DNA of 64,000 bases from Streptomyces yangpuensis (GTDB taxonomy: Bacteria > Actinomycetota > Actinomycetes > Streptomycetales > Streptomycetaceae): NCBI RefSeq assembly GCF_001005295.1, contig NZ_LBMK01000009.1, positions 1 to 64,000 of the forward strand, given 5' to 3'. Under the pieces are notes generated by a model. The model ran no database searches, had not been told where the DNA came from, and worked only from the letters and a program-made list of their open reading frames with translations. The translations under genes were made by a program, and so were the position numbers. The number at the start of each line of letters is the position of its first letter. Position 1 is the first letter of the stretch. Shown piece by piece: positions 43,112-51,280 of this stretch.

Positions 43112-44203
43112 CTACCAGTACGTCCCCTGCACCATGGCGGCCAGGCTGGCGTGGTGCAGGATCAGGCCGTCCGGGTCCGCCGGGACCTCGACCTCGCCGA
43201 AGTGGGCCTGCCGGTAGGCGATGCGCAGCATCACGATCGCGTGCCGCAGGGCGGCGTACAGAGTGTGGAACTCCATGTCGCGCGGCATGTGGCCGGTCAG
43301 TTCGGCGTAGCGGCGCTCCAGGTCCTCGCGGCGCAGGAAGTCCGGCAGGCCGGGCTGGCCGAAGCTCACGGTGAGGTCCTGGAAGAACCGGTGGAGGTAC
43401 ACGGTCCAGCCGAGGTCCACCTCGCGCGGAGCGTACGCCGCCATCTCCCAGTCCAGGACGGCCACCGGCGTGAATCCGTCGTAGACGACGTTGCCGATAC
43501 GGGCGTCACCCCAGTTCAGAACTGCGGGACCCTCGTCGGCCGGCCACAGCTCCTCAAGCCGGGCGAAGGCCCGCTCGATCAGCGGGGAGGGCGCGAGCCC
43601 GCCCACCACCCAGGTGTAGTAGGCGCGTTGGGCGTCCACGTGCCGGCGCAGCGGGCTGCCCTCGCCCTCGGGCAGGAGGAACTCGGCCTCCTTCGCGGGG
43701 AACTGGTCGTGCAACCGGGCCAGCAGGGAGATGCTGGCTTCCTGGAGCGCTCCGCGCTCGGCATCCGTCGCCGCGTGCAGCCAGTTGCCCTCGTAGGTGT
43801 AGGGCATGACGTCGGGCGGGACCCTGCCCTCCGCGCGGGCCATCACGAAGAACGACGCCCCCAGCGGCCCCGCGTCCTCCTCCAGCCACTGCACGCGCGG
43901 GACGGGCAGGTCGGTGTGCTCGGCGACCAGGCTCATCACGCGGTGCTGGCGCGGCATGTCGTAGGTCGGGAAGACGGTGTAGGCCGCCGGGTCGGCGGCG
44001 AGGCGCAGCGCGCAGGCGCTCAGCGGGGTGTCGGGGTGCTCTATGTCGAAGAGCAGGGTCTCGCTGGACATCCCGTTCGAGCCGGGGACGGAGATGTTGG
44101 TGATCTTCGCCCCGGGGAGCCTGCCGTCGAGCCAGGCGCCGAGTCGTCGGCCGAGCTCCTCGGGTTCGCGGGTGGAGGTGCGCGGACGTGGTGCGGTTGC
44201 CAT
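43112..44203 (-). CDS. Phosphotransferase family protein (APH/ACAD10-like kinase fold)
   Basis: A 363-residue aminoglycoside-phosphotransferase-fold protein of the subgroup often encoded near acyl-CoA dehydrogenases. The catalytic loop reads VLNWGDARIGNVVYD, with Trp in place of the usual His of HGD but Asp and Asn retained. The metal-binding Asp follows in AVLDWEMAAYAP. GSNGMSSETLLFDIEH is the nucleotide-loop region. In mammals ACAD10/11 kinases phosphorylate 4-hydroxy fatty acids; a similar lipid role is inference. It is 46 bp downstream of the 44250-45383 gene, likely one operon. Confidence 0.85.
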   Translation of the reverse strand: MATAPRPRTSTREPEELGRRLGAWLDGRLPGAKITNISVPGSNGMSSETLLFDIEHPDTPLSACALRLAADPAAYTVFPTYDMPRQHRVMSLVAEHTDLPVPRVQWLEEDAGPLGASFFVMARAEGRVPPDVMPYTYEGNWLHAATDAERGALQEASISLLARLHDQFPAKEAEFLLPEGEGSPLRRHVDAQRAYYTWVVGGLAPSPLIERAFARLEELWPADEGPAVLNWGDARIGNVVYDGFTPVAVLDWEMAAYAPREVDLGWTVYLHRFFQDLTVSFGQPGLPDFLRREDLERRYAELTGHMPRDMEFHTLYAALRHAIVMLRIAYRQAHFGEVEVPADPDGLILHHASLAAMVQGTYW

Positions 44204-44249
44204 GGGTACCCCTCTTCTCACGCTCGGGTCCTGGATCGGGAGGTGCGGC

Positions 44250-45383
44250 TTACGGGGCGACGGAGGAGTAGCCGGCGAAGCCGCTCGGATCGTGGCGCCC
44301 GAAGCTGCCGTGCTCGAAGATGCCGTGACCGGTCTGCCCGTCGAGGGTGAAGCGGGCCGAGTGGTCGGTGACCCCGAAGGCGGCCATGGGGTGGGCGGCG
44401 GGGTGGGAGAGGTCGTAGACCCGGCGGTCGCTCCAGCCGCGGCCCTGCCAGGTGCCGTGCTGCCAGTCACTTGCGGGCGGGTAGCCGGCGCCCACGGCGA
44501 GCGGGGAGGAGTTCAGTATCTCCACGCCCAGTTCCAGGGGCTTCCGGGACGGGTCGGTGAGGTGGACGGTGGCGCTCTCGGGGTGCCGGGTGCCGGGGCG
44601 GTAGCGGATCTCGGTGTGCGGCCAGCCGAGCTGGACGTCCGCGCGGCCGCTGCCCTCGGGGAAGACCTGCACGGCCTCGTTCAGGGTGCGGTGGCCGTCG
44701 GCGTCCTCCTGGGCGATGACCATGACGAAGCGGTCGGCGAAGCGGACCGGGATCCAGAGCCAGTGGAAGCCGTCGGGACGGTACTCCTCGGCCGCCCGGC
44801 CGCCCTCCTCGCCGGGGATCGGGCGCACGCCCCAACTCCGGTCGCGCGTACCGGTCCACTCCCCCGCCGTGAGGGTGAACTCCTCCCCCTTGGCGCGGAT
44901 CGTGCCCGTCACGTTGCCGGCCTGGACGAAGCGGCGTCCTTCCAGCATGAGCCGGTCGCCGCGCCGCTGGATGTGGTGCGGCTCCCAGACGGCGGGGAAC
45001 TCCGCGGTCCAGGTGATGTCGTACGAGAGCCCGTGCGGGTCGTCCGCGTCGGGGGCGCAGCGCAGCGTGAGCCGTTGGAGCGGTACGTCGACGGTGATGG
45101 ACAGGGGTCCCACGGAGAGGTTCATCCGGTCGTCGGTGAGGGCGTCGGAGGCCCGGACCGCCAGGAGTTCGTCGCCGAGGCGGAGGGTGGCGTAGGCGTC
45201 GATGACTCCGGCGTTGGGGTAGACGCCGAGGCCGAGGATCAGGACGGCGCGGCCGGCGTGGTCGAAGACGTGGAAGATGCACCGGTCGTAGGCGTTCCGG
45301 TCGCCGCTCACGAGGTGCTTCATCGACAAGGGGGCCTGGTGGATGGGGTACTCGTCGAGGGCGACGGGCCGGTCTGCGGGCAT
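44250..45383 (-). CDS. CrtC/hydroxyneurosporene synthase-like (lipocalin-type) protein, 377 aa
   Basis: A soluble beta-rich protein with the two-lobed CrtC/AttH-like lipocalin layout, which in other bacteria includes hydratases for hydrophobic substrates. Visible markers are FHVFDHAGRAVLILGLGVYPN, DITWTAEFPAVWEPHH, a GEEFTLTAGEWTGTRDRSWGVRP core carrying the conserved RSWG, and FHWLWIPVRFADRFVMVIAQED. The catalytic role is not established. The ATG at 45383 fits the family. An inverted repeat shared with the DUF35/thiolase operon lies 47 bp upstream. Confidence 0.75.
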   Translation of the reverse strand: MPADRPVALDEYPIHQAPLSMKHLVSGDRNAYDRCIFHVFDHAGRAVLILGLGVYPNAGVIDAYATLRLGDELLAVRASDALTDDRMNLSVGPLSITVDVPLQRLTLRCAPDADDPHGLSYDITWTAEFPAVWEPHHIQRRGDRLMLEGRRFVQAGNVTGTIRAKGEEFTLTAGEWTGTRDRSWGVRPIPGEEGGRAAEEYRPDGFHWLWIPVRFADRFVMVIAQEDADGHRTLNEAVQVFPEGSGRADVQLGWPHTEIRYRPGTRHPESATVHLTDPSRKPLELGVEILNSSPLAVGAGYPPASDWQHGTWQGRGWSDRRVYDLSHPAAHPMAAFGVTDHSARFTLDGQTGHGIFEHGSFGRHDPSGFAGYSSVAP

Positions 45384-45429
45384 GACGGACCTCCGGGGCG
45401 GGTGACGTCGGGGGCGGCGCGAGCGGATA

Positions 45430-45445
45430 TGACGGTACGTCAGAA
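45430..45445. promoter_or_regulatory. Inverted repeat operator candidate TTCTGACGNNNCGTCA (site 2)
   Basis: On the minus strand, TTCTGACG-TAC-CGTCA, the same pattern and flank as at 10510-10525, in the same orientation relative to the downstream genes (44250-45383 and 43112-44203). The operator identity is inferred from recurrence and symmetry. Confidence 0.6.
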
Positions 45446-45505
45446 TCCCACCTGCCGACCACCCTTCTGGCACGCCCTGACAGCAGGGCACGAAGTGGCC
45501 GGGGG

Positions 45506-45695
45506 GCGGGGCGGGGGTGGAAGGCGCGGCGGCGATGCGGCGGCGGCGGCACAGCGGGGCGGGAGTGGAAGGCGCCGCGGCGGTGCGGGGGTGGCCACAC
45601 AGCGGGGCGGAGGCCAGAGGCGCGGGGCGGCTTCGAGGCAAACCACAGCAAGGCGGGAGCCAGGGGCGCGGCGGTGGCGTGGGGGCGGGAGCCGG
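45506..45695. repeat. Degenerate minisatellite, about four units of 46-48 bp
   Basis: Units begin with GCGGGGCGG-like sequence at 45506, 45554, 45602 and 45648 (spacing 48, 48, 46). Each continues with a GG(A/T)GGAAGGCGC-like or CCAGAGGCGC-like segment. It lies in the 431-bp gap upstream of the 44250-45383 gene. Open frames run through it on both strands, but they read as low-complexity Arg/Ala/Gly and are unlikely proteins. Confidence 0.75.
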
Positions 45696-45814
45696 TCGCG
45701 CCCGCCTGCGTTCGCCCCCGCCCCGCTCCGCCCCCGCCGCTCCTATGACCCGTCGAACGGATACGCGTACCGCGGGGGCGATTACCCGTGGCTTCGGTGC
45801 GGCGTTGGCCCGGT

Positions 45815-46063
45815 ATGAGCACGCTTCAGTCTTCAACGGGCCGAAGGCGCCGTCCGATGTCCTCGGGTTTCGAAGAATCGGTTCAGCGCCCCCTTCGGCG
45901 TGAGCCGCAACGCGAGCAGCAGGTGCCCGATCCGCCGATCTACCGGGACCTGCTGGCCCGCTGGGCCGACGCCGGCCGGACCCTGCCCGGCCGGCGGGAC
46001 CCGGAGTGGTCGCGCCTCACGTCCTCGCCGGTCTGGCCTTCCATCAGCAGCGGGCTGTACTGA
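45815..46063 (+). CDS. Small conserved-looking protein, 82 aa
   Basis: No known function. The C-terminal half (DPPIYRDLLARWADAGRTLPGRRDPEWSRLTS) has strong GC3 coding bias and looks like a short interaction motif, from memory familiar in Streptomyces small proteins. The N-terminus is uncertain: ATG 45815 (MSTLQSSTGRRRR) or ATG 45857 (MSSGFEESVQRP), the latter with GAAGG upstream. It converges on the acyl-CoA dehydrogenase gene. Confidence 0.55.
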   Translation: MSTLQSSTGRRRRPMSSGFEESVQRPLRREPQREQQVPDPPIYRDLLARWADAGRTLPGRRDPEWSRLTSSPVWPSISSGLY

Positions 46064-46114
46064 CCCGTCCCGCGCCGGACCGCGCCGGACCGCGTCGGAT
46101 CGCGTCGGATCGCG

Positions 46115-47287
46115 TCAGCGCGTCTCGGGCCCGGCCAGGTGGCGGGCGATGACCATGCGCTGGATCTGGTTGGTGCCCTCGACGATCTGGAGCACCTTCG
46201 CCTCGCGCATCAGCCGCTCGACGGGGAAGTCCGCGGTGTAGCCGTAGCCGCCGAGGACCTGCACCGCGTCGGTGGTGACGGCCATCGCCGCGTCCGTGCA
46301 GAACAGCTTCGCCATGGCCGCCTGCCGGGAGAACGGCTTGCTCGCGTCCCGCAGCCGCGCGGCGGCGAGGTACAGCGCCCGGCCCGCCTCGATCTTGGTG
46401 GCCATGTCGGCCAGCATGAAGCGCAGCCCCTGGAAGTCCGCGATGGGGTGACCGAACTGCTTGCGGTCCAGCGCGTAGGCGAGGGCCTCGTCCAGTGCCG
46501 CCTGGGCGACGCCGATGGCGCAGGCCGCGATGCCCAGCCGGCCCGCGTCGAGCGCGGCCAGGGCGATGGAGAAGCCCTGCCCCTCCTCGCCGATACGGCG
46601 GGAGTCGGGTACGCGTACGCCGTCGAAGTGCAGCTGGGCGGTGGGCGAGCCCTTCATGCCCATCTTCTTCTCGGGCACGGCCGCCGTCAGGCCCTCCGCG
46701 TCCCCGGGGACCAGGAAGGCGGTGATGCCCTTGGGGCCCTCGACGCCGGTGCGGGCGAGGACGGTGTAGAAGTCGGCGACGCCGCCGTGGGTAATCCAGG
46801 CCTTGGTGCCGGTGATGATCCAGTCGTCGCCGTCGCGGACCGCCTTGGTGCTCAGCGAGGCGGCGTCGGAGCCGGCGGCCGGCTCGGAGAGGCAGTAGGC
46901 GCCCAGGAGGCCGCCGCCGAGCATGTCGGGCAGGTGGGCGGCCTGCTGCTCCTTGGTGCCGTAGCCGCCGAGGCCGTGGCAGGCGAGGGAGTGCACGCTG
47001 ACGCCGAGACCGACGGTCAGGCGGGCCGCGGCCAGCTCCTCCAGGACCTGGAGGTAGACCTCGTACGGCTGCTCGCCGCCGCCGTACTCGCCGGGGTACG
47101 GGAGGCCGAGCAGCCCGGCCTCGGAGAGCAGCGTGAAGACCTCTCGGGGGAACCGCCCGGAGTCCTCCTCCTCGGCGGCCCGGGGACGGATCTCGCGCTG
47201 GGCGATCTCACGTACGAGGGCGAGGAGGTCGCGGGACTCCTCGGTGGGCAGCTGTCGGTCCACCGGCTGCGGGGCGCGGTCTGTCAT
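46115..47287 (-). CDS. Acyl-CoA dehydrogenase
   Basis: An FAD-dependent acyl-CoA dehydrogenase of 390 residues, the standard family length. Family patterns are GLLGLPYPGEYGG, LSEPAAGSDAASLSTKA (signature 1), WITGTKAWITHGG-type core, QFGHPIADFQGLRFMLADMA and VLGGYGYTADFPVERLMREAKVLQIVEGTNQIQRMVIARHL (signature 2). The catalytic base glutamate lies in VEGTNQIQ. A TetR gene is 147 bp upstream on the same strand and is a likely regulator. Confidence 0.93.
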   Translation of the reverse strand: MTDRAPQPVDRQLPTEESRDLLALVREIAQREIRPRAAEEEDSGRFPREVFTLLSEAGLLGLPYPGEYGGGEQPYEVYLQVLEELAAARLTVGLGVSVHSLACHGLGGYGTKEQQAAHLPDMLGGGLLGAYCLSEPAAGSDAASLSTKAVRDGDDWIITGTKAWITHGGVADFYTVLARTGVEGPKGITAFLVPGDAEGLTAAVPEKKMGMKGSPTAQLHFDGVRVPDSRRIGEEGQGFSIALAALDAGRLGIAACAIGVAQAALDEALAYALDRKQFGHPIADFQGLRFMLADMATKIEAGRALYLAAARLRDASKPFSRQAAMAKLFCTDAAMAVTTDAVQVLGGYGYTADFPVERLMREAKVLQIVEGTNQIQRMVIARHLAGPETR

Positions 47288-47434
47288 GGCGGCGCTCTCC
47301 TCCCTGGTCGGGCATGGCGGCGGCGCGTGAGGTGTGGGACGCGCCGCCGGATCTCGGGCTCTGTGCAGCCGGTGCTGCCCTCCCGGGTCACGGAAGAGGC
47401 TGTTCAGCGGCTGCGGCGGCTTGAGTATGCCCGA

Positions 47435-48124
47435 TCAGGGGCTTCCCGTCACCGGGGCAAGATCACCGACCGTTTCGAACGGCTCTTCGGCAGGGGGAGG
47501 TGCCGGACACTCCGGGGCGAACTCCTCGATCACCGCCAATGTCGCGCGCAGCTGGCGTACCAGCAGGGCTCCGAGCCGGGCGCGTCCGGGCCGGTCCGGG
47601 ACGCTCGGCCCGCCGATCCATTCCAGGGTGGTCCCTTCGACCGCGGAGAGCCAGCCCACGAGGGCGAGACGGGCGATCGGCGGGAGGGCGCGGCGCCCGT
47701 ACGCGCCTTCGGCGATGGCGGCGAGCAGTTCCTCGCGTACGGTGTCGCGGATGGCGAGCACCTCGGCGTCGCAGCCGACGCCTCCGGTGACGATGGTGCG
47801 GTAGGCGGCGTGATGGTGCTCGGCGTATTCGAGGTAGCCGTCGAGGGTGCGGTGGAGTCGCTCGGCGTTGGGGAGGCCGGTGTCGCCGCCGGCGCGGGCG
47901 ACGAGTCCGGCCATGGAGTCCTCGACGATGGCGAGGTAGTAGCCGCGCTTGCTCTTGAAGTAGTAGTAGATCAGCCCTTTGGCGACGCCGGCCTGTTTGG
48001 CGATGTCGTCCATGCAGAGCGTGTCGTAGGGGGTGTCGGCGAACAACTTGCGCCCGATGGCTATGAGTTCGGCCCTGCGAACCTGCGAGCGCCCGGTCAC
48101 TCCACGCTGTTGACTATTGTCCAA
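47435..48124 (-). CDS. TetR/AcrR family transcriptional regulator
   Basis: A 229-residue TetR-family repressor. The N-terminal helix-turn-helix (about 15-65) shows RRAELIAIGRKLFADTPYDTLCMDDIAKQAGVAKGLIYYYFKSKRGYYLAIVED. The C-terminal ligand domain is divergent. The last 20 residues are Pro/Glu-rich. Adjacent to the acyl-CoA dehydrogenase, so a fatty acyl ligand is a reasonable guess. Confidence 0.92.
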   Translation of the reverse strand: MDNSQQRGVTGRSQVRRAELIAIGRKLFADTPYDTLCMDDIAKQAGVAKGLIYYYFKSKRGYYLAIVEDSMAGLVARAGGDTGLPNAERLHRTLDGYLEYAEHHHAAYRTIVTGGVGCDAEVLAIRDTVREELLAAIAEGAYGRRALPPIARLALVGWLSAVEGTTLEWIGGPSVPDRPGRARLGALLVRQLRATLAVIEEFAPECPAPPPAEEPFETVGDLAPVTGSP

Positions 48125-48218
48125 ATTCGGCCCCAGCCTCGAACTGCCACAGGATGGCCGAAGTATGGCAGACCGGGGCGTCAGGCCCGCCCCCCGCTCG
48201 GGAAGGCGTCAGAGGGCG

Positions 48219-48371
48219 TCAGAGCCAGCCGACCTGGGTGACGAACATGGCCACGACGACCACGAGGGTCCAGCCGAGTACGTGCTCCAGCCAGCTGGAG
48301 TCCTCCTTGGGGCCCCCGGTACGGGCGAGACTCCCGGAGGATGCGGTCGGGGCGGCGGTGTCTGCGGTCAT
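48219..48371 (-). CDS. SCO1431-type small membrane protein, 50 aa
   Basis: A tiny single-pass membrane protein: a Ser/Thr/Gly-rich N-terminus containing SLARTGGPKEDSSWLEHVLG, then one TM (WTLVVVVAMFVTQVGWL). It corresponds to a family named after SCO1431 in Streptomyces. The ATG at 48371 is the natural start; the ORF continues upstream as low-complexity basic sequence. Function unknown. The next 188 bp upstream (48372-48559) shows no other gene. Confidence 0.78.
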   Translation of the reverse strand: MTADTAAPTASSGSLARTGGPKEDSSWLEHVLGWTLVVVVAMFVTQVGWL

Positions 48372-48559
48372 GGTGTCCAATGTGCCAGCGTTCGCGGCAT
48401 TCGCGGTAGGCGGGGTCAGGGAGACGAGGGTCACTGGTGACGCACGCCACGCCGCCGGGCCCCGGCCGCTCCGACTGGTGCGCGGTGCGGTTCGGGGCCC
48501 GGCCTCCGGTTCCTTCCGGCGTCGGTTTCCGACAGTTTTCGTCTCGGACGGCTTCCGCG

Positions 48560-48991
48560 TCAGACCCGGGTCTCGCCCCTGCGGCCGGCCATGGCCGCCA
48601 TCGCGAGGCCGAGGCACAGGGCGACGGCGCCGGTGATCACGTTGCTGACCACCGCGCGCGTGGCATCCATCTCACCGACGATGGCCCACGGGGCGATGAT
48701 CGTCCAGGCGCCCAGGGCGACCGCGGTCCACGCCATCGCGTGGGTGCGCTCGTAGGCGGAGCCCAGGCCGCCCATGCACAGGCAGTACGCCAGGCCGACG
48801 ATCAGGTTGTTGATCGCCAACGGGAGCAGGATGCCGAATCCCGCGATCCACGGAGAGGCGGCCAGGTATATGCCGGTTATCAGGGCCAGCGCTTCGACGG
48901 CCTGCGCCCGGGGAGTGGTGGTCACCCGCTCGAACCGGGTGCGCATCTCGGCGAGGTCGGGGTGGTGCTCGATGCTGGGGTGGGTGGTCAT
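48560..48991 (-). CDS. SPW-repeat membrane protein, 143 aa
   Basis: An integral membrane protein with four hydrophobic segments. Two SPW-type motifs (YLAASPWIAGF and TIIAPWAIVG) mark the SPW repeat family of actinobacteria. The ATG at 48991 has AGGAGG eight bases upstream. Function unknown. Confidence 0.85.
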   Translation of the reverse strand: MTTHPSIEHHPDLAEMRTRFERVTTTPRAQAVEALALITGIYLAASPWIAGFGILLPLAINNLIVGLAYCLCMGGLGSAYERTHAMAWTAVALGAWTIIAPWAIVGEMDATRAVVSNVITGAVALCLGLAMAAMAGRRGETRV

Positions 48992-49038
48992 GGCGGGCCG
49001 CCTCCTATGAGAAGCCTTTATGTGCCATTTACCCCATA

Positions 49039-49068
49039 ATATTCCGCCCTTCCGGGCTGCCCGGTCAA
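49039..49068 (-). promoter_or_regulatory. Promoter candidate for the SPW-repeat gene
   Basis: On the minus strand TTGACC (49068-49063), 18 bases, then GAATAT (49044-49039), in a locally AT-rich patch. The -35 also sits in a small inverted repeat, GCCCG-TTGAC-CGGGC, which could help terminate the upstream C39 peptidase transcript. Confidence 0.5.
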
Positions 49069-49088
49069 CGGGCAATTTTCGCGCTTCC

Positions 49089-50456
49089 TCACAGCACGCC
49101 GACAGCCCGCAGGGCCCGGACCTGACCCGGTCCCGGCAGGGCGGGCGCGTAGAGGTAGCAGACCCCGCCGCTCCCGGAGGCGATCTTCCCGGCGGCGGCC
49201 GTGCGCTTGGTGCGCAGCCAGATGTTCTCCCATTCGGCACGCCGGTAGACCCGGCGCACGGACGGGTTGTCGGGGGCGTGGGGGTCGTTGACGACCACGT
49301 CCCCGGCGGCGGTGAAGCCGACGACGGTCATCAGGTGGCCGGCCGTGCTGTAGCCGGCGCCCGTGAGCTCCTCGGCGCGGAAGGATGTGGAGGTGATGGC
49401 GGGAATGCCGGCCCTCACCACGGTCTCCAGGTCGGTCAGGGAGGCGAGGCGGGTGACGACCCCGGCGAGGCCGCTGTAGGTGGCGGCGTAGGCGGCGTTG
49501 AAGGACCAGTTGCCGCAGCCCTTGTAGGCGGCGTCGTAGGTGGAGCGGGCGGCGTGGCAGACCTGCGGGTCGGAGTAGGCGGGGTCCACCCAGGCAAGGG
49601 CGGCGGGGTCGGCCTTGCGGCCGAAGTACTCGATGACCATCTGGGAGGAGGTGGGGCTGCACCAGGCCTCGCCGCCGTTGTCGTACTCGGGATAGCGCCC
49701 GCTGTGGGTCTGCTGCGAGTAGCGCGGGACGACGAGCTCGTGGGCGGTGCCGGAGGGGCGGGAGGCGGGGACGGTGAACCGGTCGGGGACGTCGGAGGCC
49801 ATCGCGCCAGCCAGCCACACCGTCGGGCCGGCGCCGGCGCCGGGCCGGCGGTGGAGGGTCAGGCGCAGCTGCCAGCCGGCGATGCGCAGGCCGCCGGCCG
49901 CGGCGGGCGCGTCGACCGCGAGGGTGTCGGTCCACACGGTGGACCGGCCGTCGGTCTGGCCGTCCACCGAGGTGCGCCGGATGTCCGCGTCGCCGGAGGC
50001 CCACCGGCCCATCACGTACCAGGGGCCGGTGACGCCGTCGGTGTAGGTGGCGCGCAGCTCGACCTGGATCCAGGTGCCGGCCGGGGTGCGGGCGTTCCAG
50101 GAGGTGACGGCCTCGGTGGCGGGCACCGTGGAGCCGTGCACCGGGGAGGTCCAGGTGGCGTACTCCCAGGTGCTCTTGCGCCCGGTGTGCGGGTCGGCGT
50201 ACTCGGTGCGGCCGACGGCCGTACGGATCTCCAGGCCGGGGCGGGCGCCGGCGACGGCGGCGGTGCCCCGGTGGGTGCCGGCCCGCCAGTGGCCGTACGA
50301 GAACCAGAAGCGGTTGTCGACGGTGGGGCCCTGCGCGCGCGGGGCCCCGGCGGCGGCCGCCGGGGAGCCGCCGCCGGGGACGGAGGCGGCGGTGGCCGCG
50401 GTGGCCACCGCGAGCGCGGCGACGAGTACGGCCCTGCGTGGCGTGGGTGCGGTCAT
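49089..50456 (-). CDS. Secreted C39-family peptidase-like protein
   Basis: A 455-residue exported protein. The N-terminal signal MTAPTPRRAVLVAALAVATAATAASV ends in an Ala-rich cleavage region. A beta-rich middle (about 60-240) resembles a carbohydrate- or protein-binding module. The peptidase_C39_2 domain follows: catalytic Cys in EAWCSPTSSQMVIEYFG, His in TAGHLMTVVGF and Asn/Asp in VVVNDPHA. Substrate unknown. No bacteriocin-processing ABC domain is fused, so it is not a leader peptidase transporter. Confidence 0.85.
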   Translation of the reverse strand: MTAPTPRRAVLVAALAVATAATAASVPGGGSPAAAAGAPRAQGPTVDNRFWFSYGHWRAGTHRGTAAVAGARPGLEIRTAVGRTEYADPHTGRKSTWEYATWTSPVHGSTVPATEAVTSWNARTPAGTWIQVELRATYTDGVTGPWYVMGRWASGDADIRRTSVDGQTDGRSTVWTDTLAVDAPAAAGGLRIAGWQLRLTLHRRPGAGAGPTVWLAGAMASDVPDRFTVPASRPSGTAHELVVPRYSQQTHSGRYPEYDNGGEAWCSPTSSQMVIEYFGRKADPAALAWVDPAYSDPQVCHAARSTYDAAYKGCGNWSFNAAYAATYSGLAGVVTRLASLTDLETVVRAGIPAITSTSFRAEELTGAGYSTAGHLMTVVGFTAAGDVVVNDPHAPDNPSVRRVYRRAEWENIWLRTKRTAAAGKIASGSGGVCYLYAPALPGPGQVRALRAVGVL

Positions 50457-50565
50457 CGCGTGGTCCCCCGGGGTGGGTCGGCGCTTCGGTGGTGTCACCC
50501 TTCCAGGTTCCCGGCGGGCGAGGGCCCAAGCCACGGGTCGTGTCGGGCTTGTCTACGCTGGTCGG

Positions 50566-51201
50566 GTGGAGCCGCACCAGTCACTTGAGCCACTCGCCCG
50601 GGAGCTCGCCGTCCTGCCCGCCTCGCTCGGGCCGGTGCGCCTGATCGGGATCGACGGGCACGCCGGATCCGGGAAGAGCACCTTCGCGGGGCGGCTCGCC
50701 GAGGCGCTGGGCGGGGCGCCCGTGCTGCACCTGGACGACGTGGCCAGCCACGCGGAGCTGTTCGACTGGGAGAAGCGGCTGCGCGTGCAGGTGCTGGAGC
50801 CGCTCGCGGACGGCCGGCCCGCGCACTGGGCGCCGTACGACTGGGTGGAGCGCCGTTTCGGACCGGAGCGGGTGCTGGAGCCGGCGCCGGTGCTGCTGGT
50901 GGAGGGGGTCGGCGCGGGGCGGCGGGCGCTGCGCCCGCACCTGGCACGGCTGTTGTGGATGGAGACCCCGCGGACGGAGTCCTGGCTGCGGGGGCGTGAG
51001 CGGGACGGGCGCGAACTCGCCGGTTTCTGGGACGGATGGGAGCGCGCGGAGCGTGCGCACTTCTCCAGTGATCCTTCGCGCCCCTTCGCCGACACTCTGG
51101 TACGCCAGAGCCGTACGGGATACGAGTGGTCTTCCGGGACCGGAGCGACGGCGGGAGACCCGGCTTCCCTCACCGACCGTGACGAACTCCCCCGGGCCTG
51201 A
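50566..51201 (+). CDS. Uridine kinase-like P-loop nucleoside kinase, 211 aa
   Basis: A P-loop kinase of the uridine/phosphoribulokinase type. Walker A is IGIDGHAGSGKSTFAGRL, LHLDDVASH replaces the DDxY base-binding region, and VLLVEGVGAGRRALRPHLARLLWMETP forms the Walker B/lid area. GTG 50566 has TACGCT exactly six bases upstream, suggesting leaderless transcription. The substrate is not certain; uridine kinase is the usual annotation for this group. Confidence 0.82.
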   Translation: MEPHQSLEPLARELAVLPASLGPVRLIGIDGHAGSGKSTFAGRLAEALGGAPVLHLDDVASHAELFDWEKRLRVQVLEPLADGRPAHWAPYDWVERRFGPERVLEPAPVLLVEGVGAGRRALRPHLARLLWMETPRTESWLRGRERDGRELAGFWDGWERAERAHFSSDPSRPFADTLVRQSRTGYEWSSGTGATAGDPASLTDRDELPRA

Positions 51202-51243
51202 TCGGCCTCGGATTTCCGCCCGGCCGGGCCTGCGCCGACCTGC
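51202..51243. other. Spacer before the small-RNA promoter
   Basis: Start of the 389-bp gap between the kinase and AAA genes. Nothing recognised here. The rest of the gap holds the candidate small RNA (51281-51350) and the upstream region of the AAA gene (51351-51590), where I see no further feature. Confidence 0.4.
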
Positions 51244-51273
51244 TTGACCTGGGGACCGCAGCGGCCTTACGTT
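51244..51273 (+). promoter_or_regulatory. Promoter of candidate small RNA
   Basis: TTGACC (51244-51249), 18 bases, TACGTT (51268-51273), a good fit to vegetative Streptomyces promoters. Transcription would start near 51280. Confidence 0.6.
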
Positions 51274-51280
51274 CTCAATG

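Noticed and set aside
45517..45903. Open frame through the minisatellite on the plus strand
   Set aside because: Repetitive Arg/Gly/Ala sequence with no ribosome site; explained by the 48-bp repeats.
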